From Lentzea albidocapillata subsp. violacea (lineage in GTDB: Bacteria; Actinomycetota; Actinomycetes; Mycobacteriales; Pseudonocardiaceae), in contig NZ_FNET01000009.1 in NCBI RefSeq assembly GCF_900100275.1, positions 236,744 to 300,743 of the forward strand: 64,000 nucleotides of DNA, written 5' to 3'. Below are positions 44,912 to 53,608 of the stretch, one piece after another (position 1 is the first letter of the stretch; every line of letters starts with the position of its first letter). The notes below the pieces were generated by a model that did not search any database, was not told the origin of the DNA, and saw only the letters and a program-made list of their open reading frames with translations. Made by a program: the position numbers and the translations under genes.

Positions 44912-45259
44912 CGCTCAGGCCACCAGCAAGCGGGCCAGCAGTGGTCGGGCTGACAGCGAGCGCGCCAGTAGCGGTCGGGCCGGCAGCGAGCGCGCCAGCA
45001 GTGGTCGGGCCGGCAGCAAGCTCGCCAGGCACGCTCAGGCCGCCAGCAAGCAGGCGAGCAGTGGTCGGGCTGTCAGCGAGCGCGCCAGTAGCGTTCGGGC
45101 CGCCCGCAAGCAGGCCAGCAGTGGTCGGGCTGTCATCAAGCGGGCCAGTAGCGTTCGGGCCGCCAGCGAGCGCGCCAGTAGCGGTCGGGCCGGCAGCAAG
45201 CGAGCCACCAGCCAAGCGGGCCAGCAGCGCTCAGACCGCCAGCAAGCGCGCCAGCAGCG
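44905..45259. repeat. 30-bp minisatellite, 11 full units plus partials
   Basis: Units of 30 bp resembling CCAGTAGCGGTCGGGCCGGC+AGCGAGCGCG repeat without gaps from the MFS stop codon to the end of the threonine dehydratase gene, apart from one 16-bp truncated unit at 45205-45220. Units differ at a few sites (TCGGGC/TCAGGC, GCGAGC/GCAAGC). The last full unit (45221-45250) encodes the C-terminal LLARLLAV and stop of the dehydratase, so the array looks like repeated duplication of that gene end. All frames stay largely open. It fills the whole 320-bp intergenic space. Confidence 0.9.
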
Positions 45260-46139
45260 CCGGGTCCACATTGCCGCCGGAAACCACCGCGACCCCCGCC
45301 CCACCGAGCTTGGCCTGCGCCGCCACCGCGACGGCCCCGCTCGGCTCGGCGATCAGCCGCGCCCGCCGGGCCAGGCCGGTCACCGCCGCGAGGATCTCGT
45401 CCTCCGACACGGTGATCACGTCGTCCACGTACGAGCTGATGTGCGCCCAGGTGAGAGCCGAGGGCTCGTCCCGGAGAGCGTCAGCGACCGTCCGAGCGCG
45501 TGTCAGTGGATCCCAGCGCACCAGTTCGCCCGTTCTGAGCGATTCCGCGATGTCCGCGGCCAGTTCGGGCTCCGCGCCGAGCACGCGGACGTCCGGGCGC
45601 AGCGACTTGATCGCCGTGGCGACGCCGGAGATCAGTCCGCCGCCGGACATCGGCACGACGACCGCCTCGACGTCCGGCAGGTCGGCGAGGATCTCCAGGC
45701 CGATGGTGCCCTGGCCGGCGATCACGTCGGGGTGGTCGAACGGCGGGATCAGCGCCGCGCCGCGTTCGGCCACCAGGGCCTCGGCGCGTTCGACGCGTTC
45801 GGTGATGCCGACGATGAAGACCTCGGCCCCCAGCGCCTTCGTGGCCTCGATCTTGACCGCCGGGGTGTTGTCCGGCATCACGATCGCGGCCGGCACTCCG
45901 TGCAGGCGCGCGGCGAACGCCACGGCCTGCGCGTGGTTGCCGCTGGAGTAGGCGACTACGCCGTTCGCGCGGTTCTCCAGGCGTGCCAAGGCGTTCAGCG
46001 CGCCCCGGAGTTTGAACGCGCCGACGGGCTGCAGGTTCTCCGGTTTGAGCCAGCCCGGGCCGAACGGCAGCAGCGGCGTGCGCACCACGTGCGGCGCGAT
46101 GACCGCCGCCGCCGAACGGATGTCTGGGAGCGCGATCAT
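45231..46139 (-). CDS. Threonine/serine dehydratase-like PLP enzyme, copy 2
   Basis: This 302-residue fold-type II PLP enzyme has the Schiff-base Lys in VGAFKLRGALNAL, the Asn of SSGNHAQAVA and the phosphate loop MSGGGLISG. It lacks the ACT regulatory domain of biosynthetic IlvA, like catabolic threonine dehydratases or serine racemases. ATG 46139 overlaps the stop of the upstream paralogue (ATGA). The C-terminal residues lie in the last unit of the 30-bp minisatellite. It is closely similar to its neighbour, evidence of tandem duplication. Confidence 0.9.
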   Translation of the reverse strand: MIALPDIRSAAAVIAPHVVRTPLLPFGPGWLKPENLQPVGAFKLRGALNALARLENRANGVVAYSSGNHAQAVAFAARLHGVPAAIVMPDNTPAVKIEATKALGAEVFIVGITERVERAEALVAERGAALIPPFDHPDVIAGQGTIGLEILADLPDVEAVVVPMSGGGLISGVATAIKSLRPDVRVLGAEPELAADIAESLRTGELVRWDPLTRARTVADALRDEPSALTWAHISSYVDDVITVSEDEILAAVTGLARRARLIAEPSGAVAVAAQAKLGGAGVAVVSGGNVDPALLARLLAV

Positions 46140-47065
46140 CCGAGGATCGACGCGAGCAGCTCGGGTTCGATGTTGCCGCCGGAGACCACCGCGACGGCCG
46201 GACCGGCCGGCAGTTCGCGGTTCAGGTACGCCGCCACGGCGACGGCACCGCTCGTCTCGGACACGACCCGCGCGCGGCGGGAGATCTGCCTCACCGCGTC
46301 CCGGATCTCGTCCTCGGAGACAGTGACGACGTCGTCCACGTACTCGCGGATGTGCGCCCACGTCAGTTCGGAGGGCTCGGCGCGCAGTCCGTCCGCCCCG
46401 GTCCGGGCGCGATCGTGCGCGTCCCAGCGGACCAGCTCACCGGCGGCGAACGACGCGGCGGTGTCACCGGCCAGCTCGGGCTCGACACCGATTACCCGGA
46501 CGTTGGGGCGCAACGACTTCACCGCCGCCGCGACGCCCGAGATCAGTCCGCCGCCACTCACCGGCACCAGGACCGTCGCCACGTCGGGGAGGTCGGCGAG
46601 GATCTCCAGGCCGATGGTGCCCTGGCCGGCGATCACGTCCGGGTGGTCGAACGGCGGGATGAGCGTCGCCTTGCGCTCCTCGACCAGTTCGTAGGCGCGC
46701 GACTCGCGTTCGGTGATGCCGACGACGAACACCTCGGCGCCGTGCGCCCGCGTCGCGTCGATCTTGAGCTGCGGCGTGTTCTCCGGCACGACGATCGCGG
46801 CCGGCATGCCGAGGATCTTGGCCGCGTAGGCGACCGCCTGCGCGTGGTTACCGCTCGAGTACGCCACGACACCGCGCGCCCGGTCCTCGGAAGGTATGCG
46901 GGACAACGCGTTCACCGCGCCGCGCTGCTTGAACGCACCGATCGGCTGCAGCGACTCTGGCTTGATCCACAGGCCGGAGTCGAAGGACAGCAACGGGGTG
47001 TGGACCACATGCGGGGCGATCGCGGCGGCGGCCGCGTGGACGTCTTCGAGAGTCACCAGGCGCAT
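46136..47065 (-). CDS. Threonine/serine dehydratase-like PLP enzyme, copy 1
   Basis: This 309-residue paralogue of the next gene has Lys in IGAFKQRGAVNAL, SSGNHAQAVAYAA, GQGTIGLEILADLPDV and VSGGGLISGVA. Both proteins share the long identical segment around IPPFDHPDVIAGQGTIG. It starts at ATG 47065 and is first in the two-gene operon. Deamination of L-threonine or L-serine (or racemisation of serine) is expected; which one cannot be told. Confidence 0.9.
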   Translation of the reverse strand: MRLVTLEDVHAAAAAIAPHVVHTPLLSFDSGLWIKPESLQPIGAFKQRGAVNALSRIPSEDRARGVVAYSSGNHAQAVAYAAKILGMPAAIVVPENTPQLKIDATRAHGAEVFVVGITERESRAYELVEERKATLIPPFDHPDVIAGQGTIGLEILADLPDVATVLVPVSGGGLISGVAAAVKSLRPNVRVIGVEPELAGDTAASFAAGELVRWDAHDRARTGADGLRAEPSELTWAHIREYVDDVVTVSEDEIRDAVRQISRRARVVSETSGAVAVAAYLNRELPAGPAVAVVSGGNIEPELLASILG

Positions 47066-47128
47066 ATGTCGATGATGCACGTCACCGGGGCACAACCGGT
47101 GAACTGTGCCCAACGTCCTACGTGTGTC

Positions 47129-47614
47129 ATGTCTGAGAAGGAGAAGATCACCCCCGTCAAGCTCATCGCGAGTGTGCTCGCCGCCGCCACCGCGGCCGTG
47201 CTGAGCCTTCGCCTCAACGTCGTCGGCACCATCGTCGGTGCGATCCTCGCGAGCGTCGTGACCACAGTGGGCGCCGTGTTCTACCAACGGTCGATGGAAC
47301 GCGAGAAGCGCTGGCAGGTAATCGCCGTCGGCGGAGTGCTCGTGTTCGTGGTGACCGTCCTCACAGCGACGAGCGTCCAGCTCGTCACCGGCAAACCGGT
47401 CACGGCCGATCCCGGTCAACCGTCCACAAGCACCCAAACCGAGACGCACACCGAGACGACGAAGACCGAGACGATCACCGTCACGGCCCCTCCGAGCACG
47501 TCGGGTCAGTCTCCGTCCGAAACCACGACGACGACCGCGCCCTCGTCGACGACAGGATCGCGACAGCCGACGGACAGCTCGACGCCGCCGTCGACCTCCG
47601 ACCCCATTGGGTGA
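47129..47614 (+). CDS. Membrane protein with Thr/Ser-rich extracytoplasmic tail
   Basis: This 161-residue hypothetical protein has two hydrophobic helices (about 10-50 and 65-85) and then a 70-residue low-complexity tail dominated by Thr, Ser and Pro (TETHTETTKTETITVT), likely outside the cell and possibly O-glycosylated. It is divergent from the dehydratase pair across 63 bp. No known domain was recognised. Confidence 0.7.
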   Translation: MSEKEKITPVKLIASVLAAATAAVLSLRLNVVGTIVGAILASVVTTVGAVFYQRSMEREKRWQVIAVGGVLVFVVTVLTATSVQLVTGKPVTADPGQPSTSTQTETHTETTKTETITVTAPPSTSGQSPSETTTTTAPSSTTGSRQPTDSSTPPSTSDPIG

Positions 47615-47633
47615 TCACGTCACTACGTTGAGC

Positions 47634-47647
47634 GACAGTTAACTGTC
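47634..47647. promoter_or_regulatory. Perfect 14-bp palindrome GACAGTTAACTGTC
   Basis: The site lies 20 bp after the preceding stop and about 150 bp before the small leader ORF of the protease gene. It is followed by AT-rich sequence (AATTGC), so it fits an operator at the start of the protease leader transcript. The binding protein is unknown. Confidence 0.5.
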
Positions 47648-47790
47648 AATTGCTACGCGCTGGAGTTGATCCGTCGTGAGCTGTGACACACTTCGTTCAC
47701 GTTCGAGGTGGGGCGTCATAGCCGATAGGTCCGCAACTTCACTCGAACGGGCGAAATGATTCGGTCCGAAAGAGACCGGGAGGAGGCGCA

Positions 47791-47925
47791 ATGAGGCTCG
47801 TGGCACGTCCGCTTGAGCCCGGCGCCTTCGGTGGAGGACACAGCGCCTGCACCGGATTAGAGAGGCAACTGTGGACGGGAGGGGTGGGGCGACCCCTGCC
47901 GCCGCCCCACCACCCGTCCCCCTAG
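47791..47925 (+). CDS. Possible 44-residue leader ORF before the secreted protease
   Basis: An ATG at 47791 has an excellent ribosome site (GGGAGGAGG) 6 nt upstream. The frame encodes 44 residues, begins MRLVARPLEPGAFGGG and ends in a Pro/His-rich stretch (LPPPHHPSP). It contains one Cys and one Trp. The end of the frame is folded into a strong hairpin (47873-47919). It lies in the long leader of the protease gene and may regulate it in cis. No homologue is recognised. Confidence 0.4.
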   Translation: MRLVARPLEPGAFGGGHSACTGLERQLWTGGVGRPLPPPHHPSP

Positions 47926-47962
47926 AGCCCCCGAGAGAGGTCCCTGCAACCGATCTCTCGGG
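47873..47962 (+). other. Two strong hairpins in the protease leader
   Basis: Hairpin 1 pairs 47873-47879 (GGACGGG) with 47913-47919 and 47883-47891 (GGTGGGGCG) with 47903-47911. Hairpin 2 pairs 47930-47938 (CCCGAGAGA) with 47954-47962 exactly. The 3' arm of hairpin 2 overlaps a third possible stem (TCGGGT, 47959-47964, with ACCCGA, 47972-47977) located just before the ribosome site, so alternative folds are possible. I could not match it to a known riboswitch. Confidence 0.5.
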
Positions 47963-47995
47963 TACCCCTGCACCCGAAAGTGAGGGAGACGTCTG

Positions 47996-49147
47996 ATGAA
48001 CCGCACGAGTGCGGCCCGTGTAACCGGTGCCCTGATTCTCGCCACCGGAGTCGTCACTGCTCTCAGCGTACCGGCGTTTGGCGCCCCTGCCGCACCGGTC
48101 ACCGGATCCGGTTCCGATACGGAGAGCTACCCGGCCGAATTGCTCCAAGCGGTCCAGCGTGATTTGGGCCTGAACGCTGACCAGGCACGCGTCCGGTTGG
48201 CCAATGACGCCCAGTCAGGCCAAGTCGCGGAGTCCGCGAAGGCCTCCCTGGGCGACGCGTTCGGCGGAGCCTGGATCGACCAGGCGAGCGGCAGACTGAC
48301 GGTGGCGGTGACCAGGCCGGGACTCTCCGTGACCGGCGCGGACACCAAGGTCGTCACGAACTCGCTCTCCCAGCTGACCGGCACCAAGTCGGTCCTGGAC
48401 CTCATGAACGCCCCTTCGGCGATCACGAGCTGGCGCGTCGACGAGCAGTCGAACAGCGTCGTCGTCGAGGTCAACAAGAACGTGCGCGACGCGGCCGCGG
48501 ACCAGTGGATCGCGACCGCCAAGTCGATCAGCGGTTCGGTCCGCGTCGCCGAGGTGACCGAGAGCCCGACCCCGCTGTACGACCTGCGCGGCGGTGACGC
48601 CATCTACATGGGCGGCGGCCGTTGCTCGCTCGGCTTCTCCGTGTCCGGTGGTTACGTCACCGCAGGTCACTGTGGCCGCACGGGCACCGCTGTGTCCGGT
48701 TACAACCGCGTCGCACAGGGCACGTTCGCCGGCTCGGTGTTCCCGGGCAACGACTACGCGCACGTCCGCACGAACGCGAACTGGACGCCGCGGCCGTGGG
48801 TCAACCGCTACGGCGGCGCGAACGTCATCGTGCGCGGCAACACCGAGGCCGCCGTCGGCGCGCAGATCTGCCGGTCCGGTTCGACGACCGGGTGGCGCTG
48901 CGGCACCGTCCAGGCCAAGAACCAGACCGTGAACTACCCGCAGGGCTCGGTCCGGGGCCTCACCCGCACCAACGCCTGCGCCGAGGGTGGCGACTCGGGT
49001 GGTTCGTGGGTGGCGGGCTCCGGCTTCGGCCAGGCCCAGGGCGTGACGTCCGGCGGTTCCGGCAACTGCCGGACCGGTGGCACCACGTTCTTCCAGCCGC
49101 TCAACCCGATCCTGTCGCGCTACGGCCTGACCCTCACGCGCGGCTGA
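47996..49147 (+). CDS. Streptogrisin-like secreted serine protease (S1E)
   Basis: The preproprotein has 383 residues. A signal peptide covers about 1-29, an alpha-lytic-type propeptide about 40-195, and the mature chymotrypsin-fold protease begins near DLRGGDAIYMG. The catalytic triad is H225 (TAGHC), D253 (GNDYAHV) and S334 (EGGDSGGS). Cys pairs at 210/226, 292/302 and 328/354 fit the three disulfides of streptogrisins. GGGAG precedes ATG 47996. It is likely an extracellular nutrient or developmental protease. Confidence 0.95.
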   Translation: MNRTSAARVTGALILATGVVTALSVPAFGAPAAPVTGSGSDTESYPAELLQAVQRDLGLNADQARVRLANDAQSGQVAESAKASLGDAFGGAWIDQASGRLTVAVTRPGLSVTGADTKVVTNSLSQLTGTKSVLDLMNAPSAITSWRVDEQSNSVVVEVNKNVRDAAADQWIATAKSISGSVRVAEVTESPTPLYDLRGGDAIYMGGGRCSLGFSVSGGYVTAGHCGRTGTAVSGYNRVAQGTFAGSVFPGNDYAHVRTNANWTPRPWVNRYGGANVIVRGNTEAAVGAQICRSGSTTGWRCGTVQAKNQTVNYPQGSVRGLTRTNACAEGGDSGGSWVAGSGFGQAQGVTSGGSGNCRTGGTTFFQPLNPILSRYGLTLTRG

Positions 49148-49148
49148 T

Positions 49149-49910
49149 CTAGCTGAACTGAACAGACCGTTTCGAGAGCCCGTACCAGAAGCCTTCAACG
49201 CTGGTACGGGCTTTCTCGTCGCTCGCCGCGCCCAGGGCCACGAACAGCGGCGCGAAGTGCTCAGTCCTCGGATGTGCGATGCCGGCGGCCGGTGCCTTCA
49301 GCTGGAAGTCGAGCAGCGCGTCGACGTCGCCGTTCGCGAGCTGCTGGTCCGCCCAGTCGTCGAACTCCTTCGACCACGACGGCGGCTCGTAGTCCGGTCC
49401 GGCGGGGAAGTTCACGCAGCTCAGGTTGTGCGTCATGAACCCGCTGCCGACGATCAGGACGTTGCGGTCCCGCAGCGGCGCGAGCTTGCGGCCGATCTCG
49501 TGCAGCTCGCGCGGGTCGAGCGTGGGCATCGACATCTGCAGCACCGGCACGTCAGCGTCCGGGAACATCTCCTTCAACGGCACATAGGCGCCGTGGTCGA
49601 GCCCGCGCTGTTCGTCCTGCTCGACATGGCCGCCGAGGAGCTTGCGCACGTCGTTCGCGAGCTCGGGTGCGCCCGGCGCCTCGTAGGTGACCTCGTAGTA
49701 GCGCTGCGGGAAGCCCCAGAAGTCGTAGACCAGCGGCACGGTCGTCGTCGCGCCGATGGTGGTCGGCGCCTCCTCCCAGTGCGCGGAGACCATGAGCACG
49801 GCCTCCGGGCGCGGGAGGGTGGCGGACCAGTCCTTGAGCTCTCTGGTCCACGTCTCGTCGTCAGCCAGCGGGGGAGCCCCGTGGCTCAGGTACAGCACAG
49901 GTGCGCTCAC
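49149..49910 (-). CDS. DODA-type extradiol aromatic ring-opening dioxygenase
   Basis: This 253-residue LigB-superfamily (YgiD/DODA) enzyme has metal and catalytic His in LYLSHGAPPL, VSAHWE, LDHGAYVPL and RTEHFAPL. These non-heme iron or zinc enzymes cleave catechol-type rings; bacterial YgiD-like members often act on unknown diols or quinone-type stress compounds. It uses GTG 49910, just after an 18-bp near-palindrome typical of MarR/HxlR sites. A MarR gene lies at 52729. Confidence 0.9.
   Translation of the reverse strand: MSAPVLYLSHGAPPLADDETWTRELKDWSATLPRPEAVLMVSAHWEEAPTTIGATTTVPLVYDFWGFPQRYYEVTYEAPGAPELANDVRKLLGGHVEQDEQRGLDHGAYVPLKEMFPDADVPVLQMSMPTLDPRELHEIGRKLAPLRDRNVLIVGSGFMTHNLSCVNFPAGPDYEPPSWSKEFDDWADQQLANGDVDALLDFQLKAPAAGIAHPRTEHFAPLFVALGAASDEKARTSVEGFWYGLSKRSVQFS
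49177..49212 (+). terminator. Protease terminator embedded in the convergent dioxygenase gene
   Basis: Perfect 12-bp arms (AGCCCGTACCAG, 49177-49188 and complement 49201-49212) are followed by TTTC. It lies 30 bp after the protease stop and inside the C-terminal codons of the DODA-type gene, so one sequence serves as terminator and code. Confidence 0.75.
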
Positions 49911-49930
49911 GTCTTCGAGAGTACGCCTAT

Positions 49931-49948
49931 TAGTTCAAATTTCAACTA
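49931..49948. promoter_or_regulatory. Near-perfect palindrome TAGTTCAAATTTCAACTA
   Basis: Eight of nine base pairs match. It lies 21 bp upstream of the DODA-type dioxygenase start and overlaps the thiE stop. A/T-rich sequence with TTGAA/TTCAA half-sites continues to 49965. The form matches MarR- or HxlR-type operators that respond to aromatics or redox compounds. Confidence 0.6.
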
Positions 49949-50580
49949 GTAAGTTCAGTTTTGAACGACTCGGCGGCCTTGCGGGGGTCCTCGGCGTCGG
50001 TGATGGCCCGGACGACGACCACTCGGGTGGCTCCGGCGGCTTTCACTTCGTGGAGGTTCGTGAGGTCGATGCCGCCGATCGCGAACCACGGCCGGTCGGT
50101 CCTCGTGGCGCGGACGAGGTCGAGTCCCGGTGCCGGACGGCCCGGCTTGGTCGGCGTCGGCCAGCACGGGCCGGTGCAGAAGTAGTCGACGCCGGGTTCC
50201 GCGGCCGCCTCGGTCATCTGGGCGACGTCGTGCGTGGACCGGCCGATCACCACCTCGTCGCCGACGATCCGGCGGGCGAGCGCGACGGGCAGGTCGTCCT
50301 GGCCGAGGTGCAGCACATCGGCTTGTACGGCGTGCGCGATGTCCGCGCGGTCGTTGACGGCGAGCAGCCTGCCGTGGCGTTCGGTGGCCTCGGCGAGGAC
50401 CTCGATCGCCTCGATCTCCTGCTTCGCCTCCAGTGACTTGTCCCGCAACTGGATGATGTCGACGCCGCCCGCGAGTGCCTCGTTCGCGAACTCGGCCAGA
50501 TCAGGCCGGTTCGGCGTGCAGAGGTAGAGGGTCGCGTCGGCGAGTCGTTGCCTGATCAGGTTTCCGTCGAGTCCTGGCAC
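49942..50580 (-). CDS. thiE: Thiamine-phosphate synthase
   Basis: This 212-residue TIM-barrel enzyme couples HMP-pyrophosphate to thiazole phosphate. The signatures are [13 protein letters not shown], the Asp/Asn of [26 protein letters not shown] and [14 protein letters not shown] phosphate loops, plus FAIGGID. It starts at GTG 50580, divergent from thiO, and has no riboswitch of its own on its strand. Confidence 0.95.
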   Translation of the reverse strand: MPGLDGNLIRQRLADATLYLCTPNRPDLAEFANEALAGGVDIIQLRDKSLEAKQEIEAIEVLAEATERHGRLLAVNDRADIAHAVQADVLHLGQDDLPVALARRIVGDEVVIGRSTHDVAQMTEAAAEPGVDYFCTGPCWPTPTKPGRPAPGLDLVRATRTDRPWFAIGGIDLTNLHEVKAAGATRVVVVRAITDAEDPRKAAESFKTELTS

Positions 50581-50612
50581 GCACGCACGTTAACCGTTAT
50601 GTTGAAGTCGGT

Positions 50613-50706
50613 CCGCACGGGAGCCTGGAGAACACCGGGCTGAGAGGGAGCGTGGTTCGCTCCGACCGTCGAACCTGATCCGGGTCATGCCGGCGCAGGG
50701 AGCGTG
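50613..50706 (+). promoter_or_regulatory. TPP riboswitch upstream of thiO-thiS-thiG
   Basis: The THI-box is clear: ACGGGAGCC, GGGCTGAGAGGG, then GAACCTGATCCGGGTCATGC and CGCAGGGAG. The closing stem CACG (50616-50619)/CGTG (50703-50706) lies next to the AGGGAG ribosome site, so ligand binding would hide translation initiation of thiO. Confidence 0.93.
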
Positions 50707-50712
50707 AATGCC

Positions 50713-51695
50713 TTGAGCAGTGTGGAAGTGGCCGTCCGGGGTGGCGGTGTCATCGGGCTGTCCGTGGCCTTGTTCGCGGCGCGTGCCGGGTTCTCGGTGT
50801 CGTTGTGCGATCTCGGTTCGCCGCATGCGGGCTCGCGGGTCGCGGGCGGCATGCTCGCGCCGGTCAGCGAGGCCTGGCCGGGTGAGGAAACCGTTACCGC
50901 GCAGGGTGTTGAGGCGTTGGCGATGTGGCCGGAGTTCGCCGCCTCGCTGAACGTAGGATTGTTCAACAATGGAACGATGGTCGTGGGTGTCTCGCCCGGC
51001 GACCTCGACGACCTTCGTAGAATTGCAGGATTGTTCAACGATCCGAGTGTAGGATTGTTGAACAATCGGGCGATCCGACAACTCGAGCCCACCCTCGGGC
51101 CTGCCGTGCGCGGCGGGATGCTCGTCGCCGGAGATCTGGCCGTCGACAACCGCGAGCTGCTTTCCGCGCTGCACAAGGCGTGCGCCGAGGAGGGCGTGAC
51201 CTTCCAGTCCGATGTGGACGCCAAGGTCACGGTGATCGCCGCAGGCGCCTGGAGTGGCGAGCTGCACCCGGCGCTGAAGAACGTGATCCGCCCGGTGAAG
51301 GGCGAGATCCTGCGCCTCACCCACCGTCCTGGGGCGCTGCCGCCACCGTCACGAACGATCCGCGGCTCGGTCCACGGCCGATCCATATACCTGGTGCCGC
51401 GCAAGGGCGGCGTGGTCGTCGGCGCGACCCAGTACGAGGCAGGGTTCGACACCGACGTGTCCGTCGCGGGCGTGCGAGACCTGTTGCGGGACGCGGAAAC
51501 CGTGCTGCCGGGCATCGCCGAGTACGCGCTGACCGAGGCCGCCGTCGGGTTCCGCGCGGGCAGCCCGGACAACGTCCCGATCGTGCGCTGGCTCGAACCG
51601 GGCGTCATCGCCGCGACCGGCCACCACCGCAACGGCCTCTTGCTGGCCCCGCACACCGCTCGTCTCGTGGTCGAGCTGATCGAGGGAGGAAGTTC

Positions 51696-51699
<4 letters not shown>
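50713..51699 (+). CDS. thiO: Glycine oxidase for thiazole synthesis
   Basis: This FAD-dependent oxidase of about 328 residues converts glycine to the imine needed by ThiG. The dinucleotide motif is GGGVIGLSVAL near the N-terminus; RVAGGMLAPVSEAW and TGHHRNGLLLAP are ThiO hallmarks. TTG 50713 is preferred because the AGGGAG site is 10 nt upstream; GTG 50704, in the riboswitch closing stem, is an alternative. Residues 81-118 carry three VGLFNN-type segments written with the same 18-bp DNA motif seen in the MFS gene. The stop overlaps thiS. Confidence 0.93.
50953..50970 (+). repeat. Motif copy C in thiO (GTAGGATTGTTCAACAAT)
   Basis: The 18-mer encodes V-G-L-F-N-N at about residues 81-86. It contains the palindrome ATTGTTCAACAAT-type core found in copies B and E. 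Confidence 0.7.
51025..51044 (+). repeat. Motif copy D in thiO (GCAGGATTGTTCAACGATCC)
   Basis: This encodes A-G-L-F-N-D. It is extended to a 16-bp imperfect palindrome GGATTGTTCAACGATCC and preceded by GTAGAATTG (51017-51025), a further half copy. Confidence 0.65.
51048..51067 (+). repeat. Motif copy E in thiO (TGTAGGATTGTTGAACAATC)
   Basis: This encodes V-G-L-L-N-N. The core GATTGTTGAACAATC is a perfect palindrome around the central base, one base different from copy C, and ends only 23 bp from copy D. Confidence 0.7.
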
Positions 51700-52653
<954 letters not shown>

Positions 52654-52728
52654 GTCGCTACCTTGTGTACTCACGTGTTGGGGGATGATTGAGCACTACC
52701 TGAAATCCGCCGAGGAGGACGACTAGCC

Positions 52729-53172
52729 GTGACGGCCCCCATTGACGCCGAGGTCGAGGACGCGACCGCGCGTCTGTACCTGGCGATCGGCCGGCTGGCC
52801 CGGTTGCTGCGACGCACCGGTTCCCCCGGACTCGGCCCGGGCGCGGTCTCCGCGCTGGCCACCCTCGCGCGCTGTGGCCCCATGCGCCTGGGAGACCTGG
52901 CGAACAAGGAGGGCGTGGCACCCCCGACGTTGTCGCGCATCGTCGCCGCACTGGTCGAGGCCGGGTACGTGAAGCGCGAACCCGACCCGCAGGACGGCCG
53001 CGCCTGGCTCGCCACCCCCACGCCCGAGGGCGAGACGATGGTGTCCGGCGTGCGGTCCGCGCGGGTGCGCGAGTTGCAGCGGCGGATCGAACAGCTCACG
53101 CCGGAGCACATCTCGGCCCTGGTGGGCGCTCTCGACGCGCTGGAGACGCTGGTGGGCGAGGAGCCGAAGTAG
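52729..53172 (+). CDS. MarR-family regulator
   Basis: This 147-residue winged-helix regulator has a recognition region at about 53-75 (MRLGDLANKEGVAPPTLSRIV) and wing DPQDGRAWLATPT. It uses GTG 52729, 75 bp after thiG. It is the only MarR gene in the window and a candidate to bind the palindrome before the DODA-type dioxygenase, though that gene is 3 kb away. Confidence 0.9.
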   Translation: MTAPIDAEVEDATARLYLAIGRLARLLRRTGSPGLGPGAVSALATLARCGPMRLGDLANKEGVAPPTLSRIVAALVEAGYVKREPDPQDGRAWLATPTPEGETMVSGVRSARVRELQRRIEQLTPEHISALVGALDALETLVGEEPK

Positions 53173-53200
53173 TCGGTTGCTGAACCGGTGTCGTGCCGGT

Positions 53201-53608
53201 TCAGCTTTCCTCGTCGAGCCTCCACTCGACACATGCAGGTCGCTGGCCGGTGCGCACGTACTCCTGCACGGCCTCATGAACCAGGTTGATCTGCACCTCG
53301 CTGCCTGGCGGGAAACAGAAGTGGTGGCTGTCCCAGGTGAAGTAGTCAGCATGGTCCAAGTTGGCGCCGGCAACGGGCACGAATCCTTCATCCTGCTCGC
53401 ACCACATCAGCGCACCCCGGTCACGCCGCATGCCCACGACCAGGCTGGGAACAGCCTCGTCCGGAGAGTTCTGGAAGAACCACACGAACCCGCTGGAGTT
53501 GGTTTCGGCCTGCCGGACGAACTCACTCATGTCGGAGATCAACTCGTCGATGTCGGACACCTCGACCGCGTAGACCTCTTGCCGCTGCAGCACGGACAAC
53601 GCTGTCAT
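53201..53608 (-). CDS. Imm1-like immunity protein
   Basis: This 135-residue acidic protein has SLVVGMRRDRGALMWC, a Gly-Arg-Asp/Arg-Gly turn seen in Imm1 proteins, then FTWDSHHFCFPPGSEV and the closing RPACVEWRLDE, also typical. ATG 53608 overlaps the deaminase toxin stop (ATGA). Imm1 proteins neutralise SCP1.201/DddA-type deaminases by covering the active site, so it is the expected antidote of its neighbour. Confidence 0.75.
   Translation of the reverse strand: MTALSVLQRQEVYAVEVSDIDELISDMSEFVRQAETNSSGFVWFFQNSPDEAVPSLVVGMRRDRGALMWCEQDEGFVPVAGANLDHADYFTWDSHHFCFPPGSEVQINLVHEAVQEYVRTGQRPACVEWRLDEES

Noticed and set aside
44905..45259. CRISPR array
   Set aside because: Repeats are directly contiguous at 30 bp with no unique spacers, and no cas genes are present.
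44757..45304. Repeat-containing ORFs on both strands encoding decapeptide repeats
   Set aside because: A 30-bp repeat without stops is open in several frames at once. None has a convincing start or flanking domain, so the array is treated as a DNA minisatellite.
47873..47962. c-di-AMP (ydaO) riboswitch
   Set aside because: The conserved ydaO core motifs could not be found in the hairpin region, although such switches often precede actinobacterial secreted enzymes.
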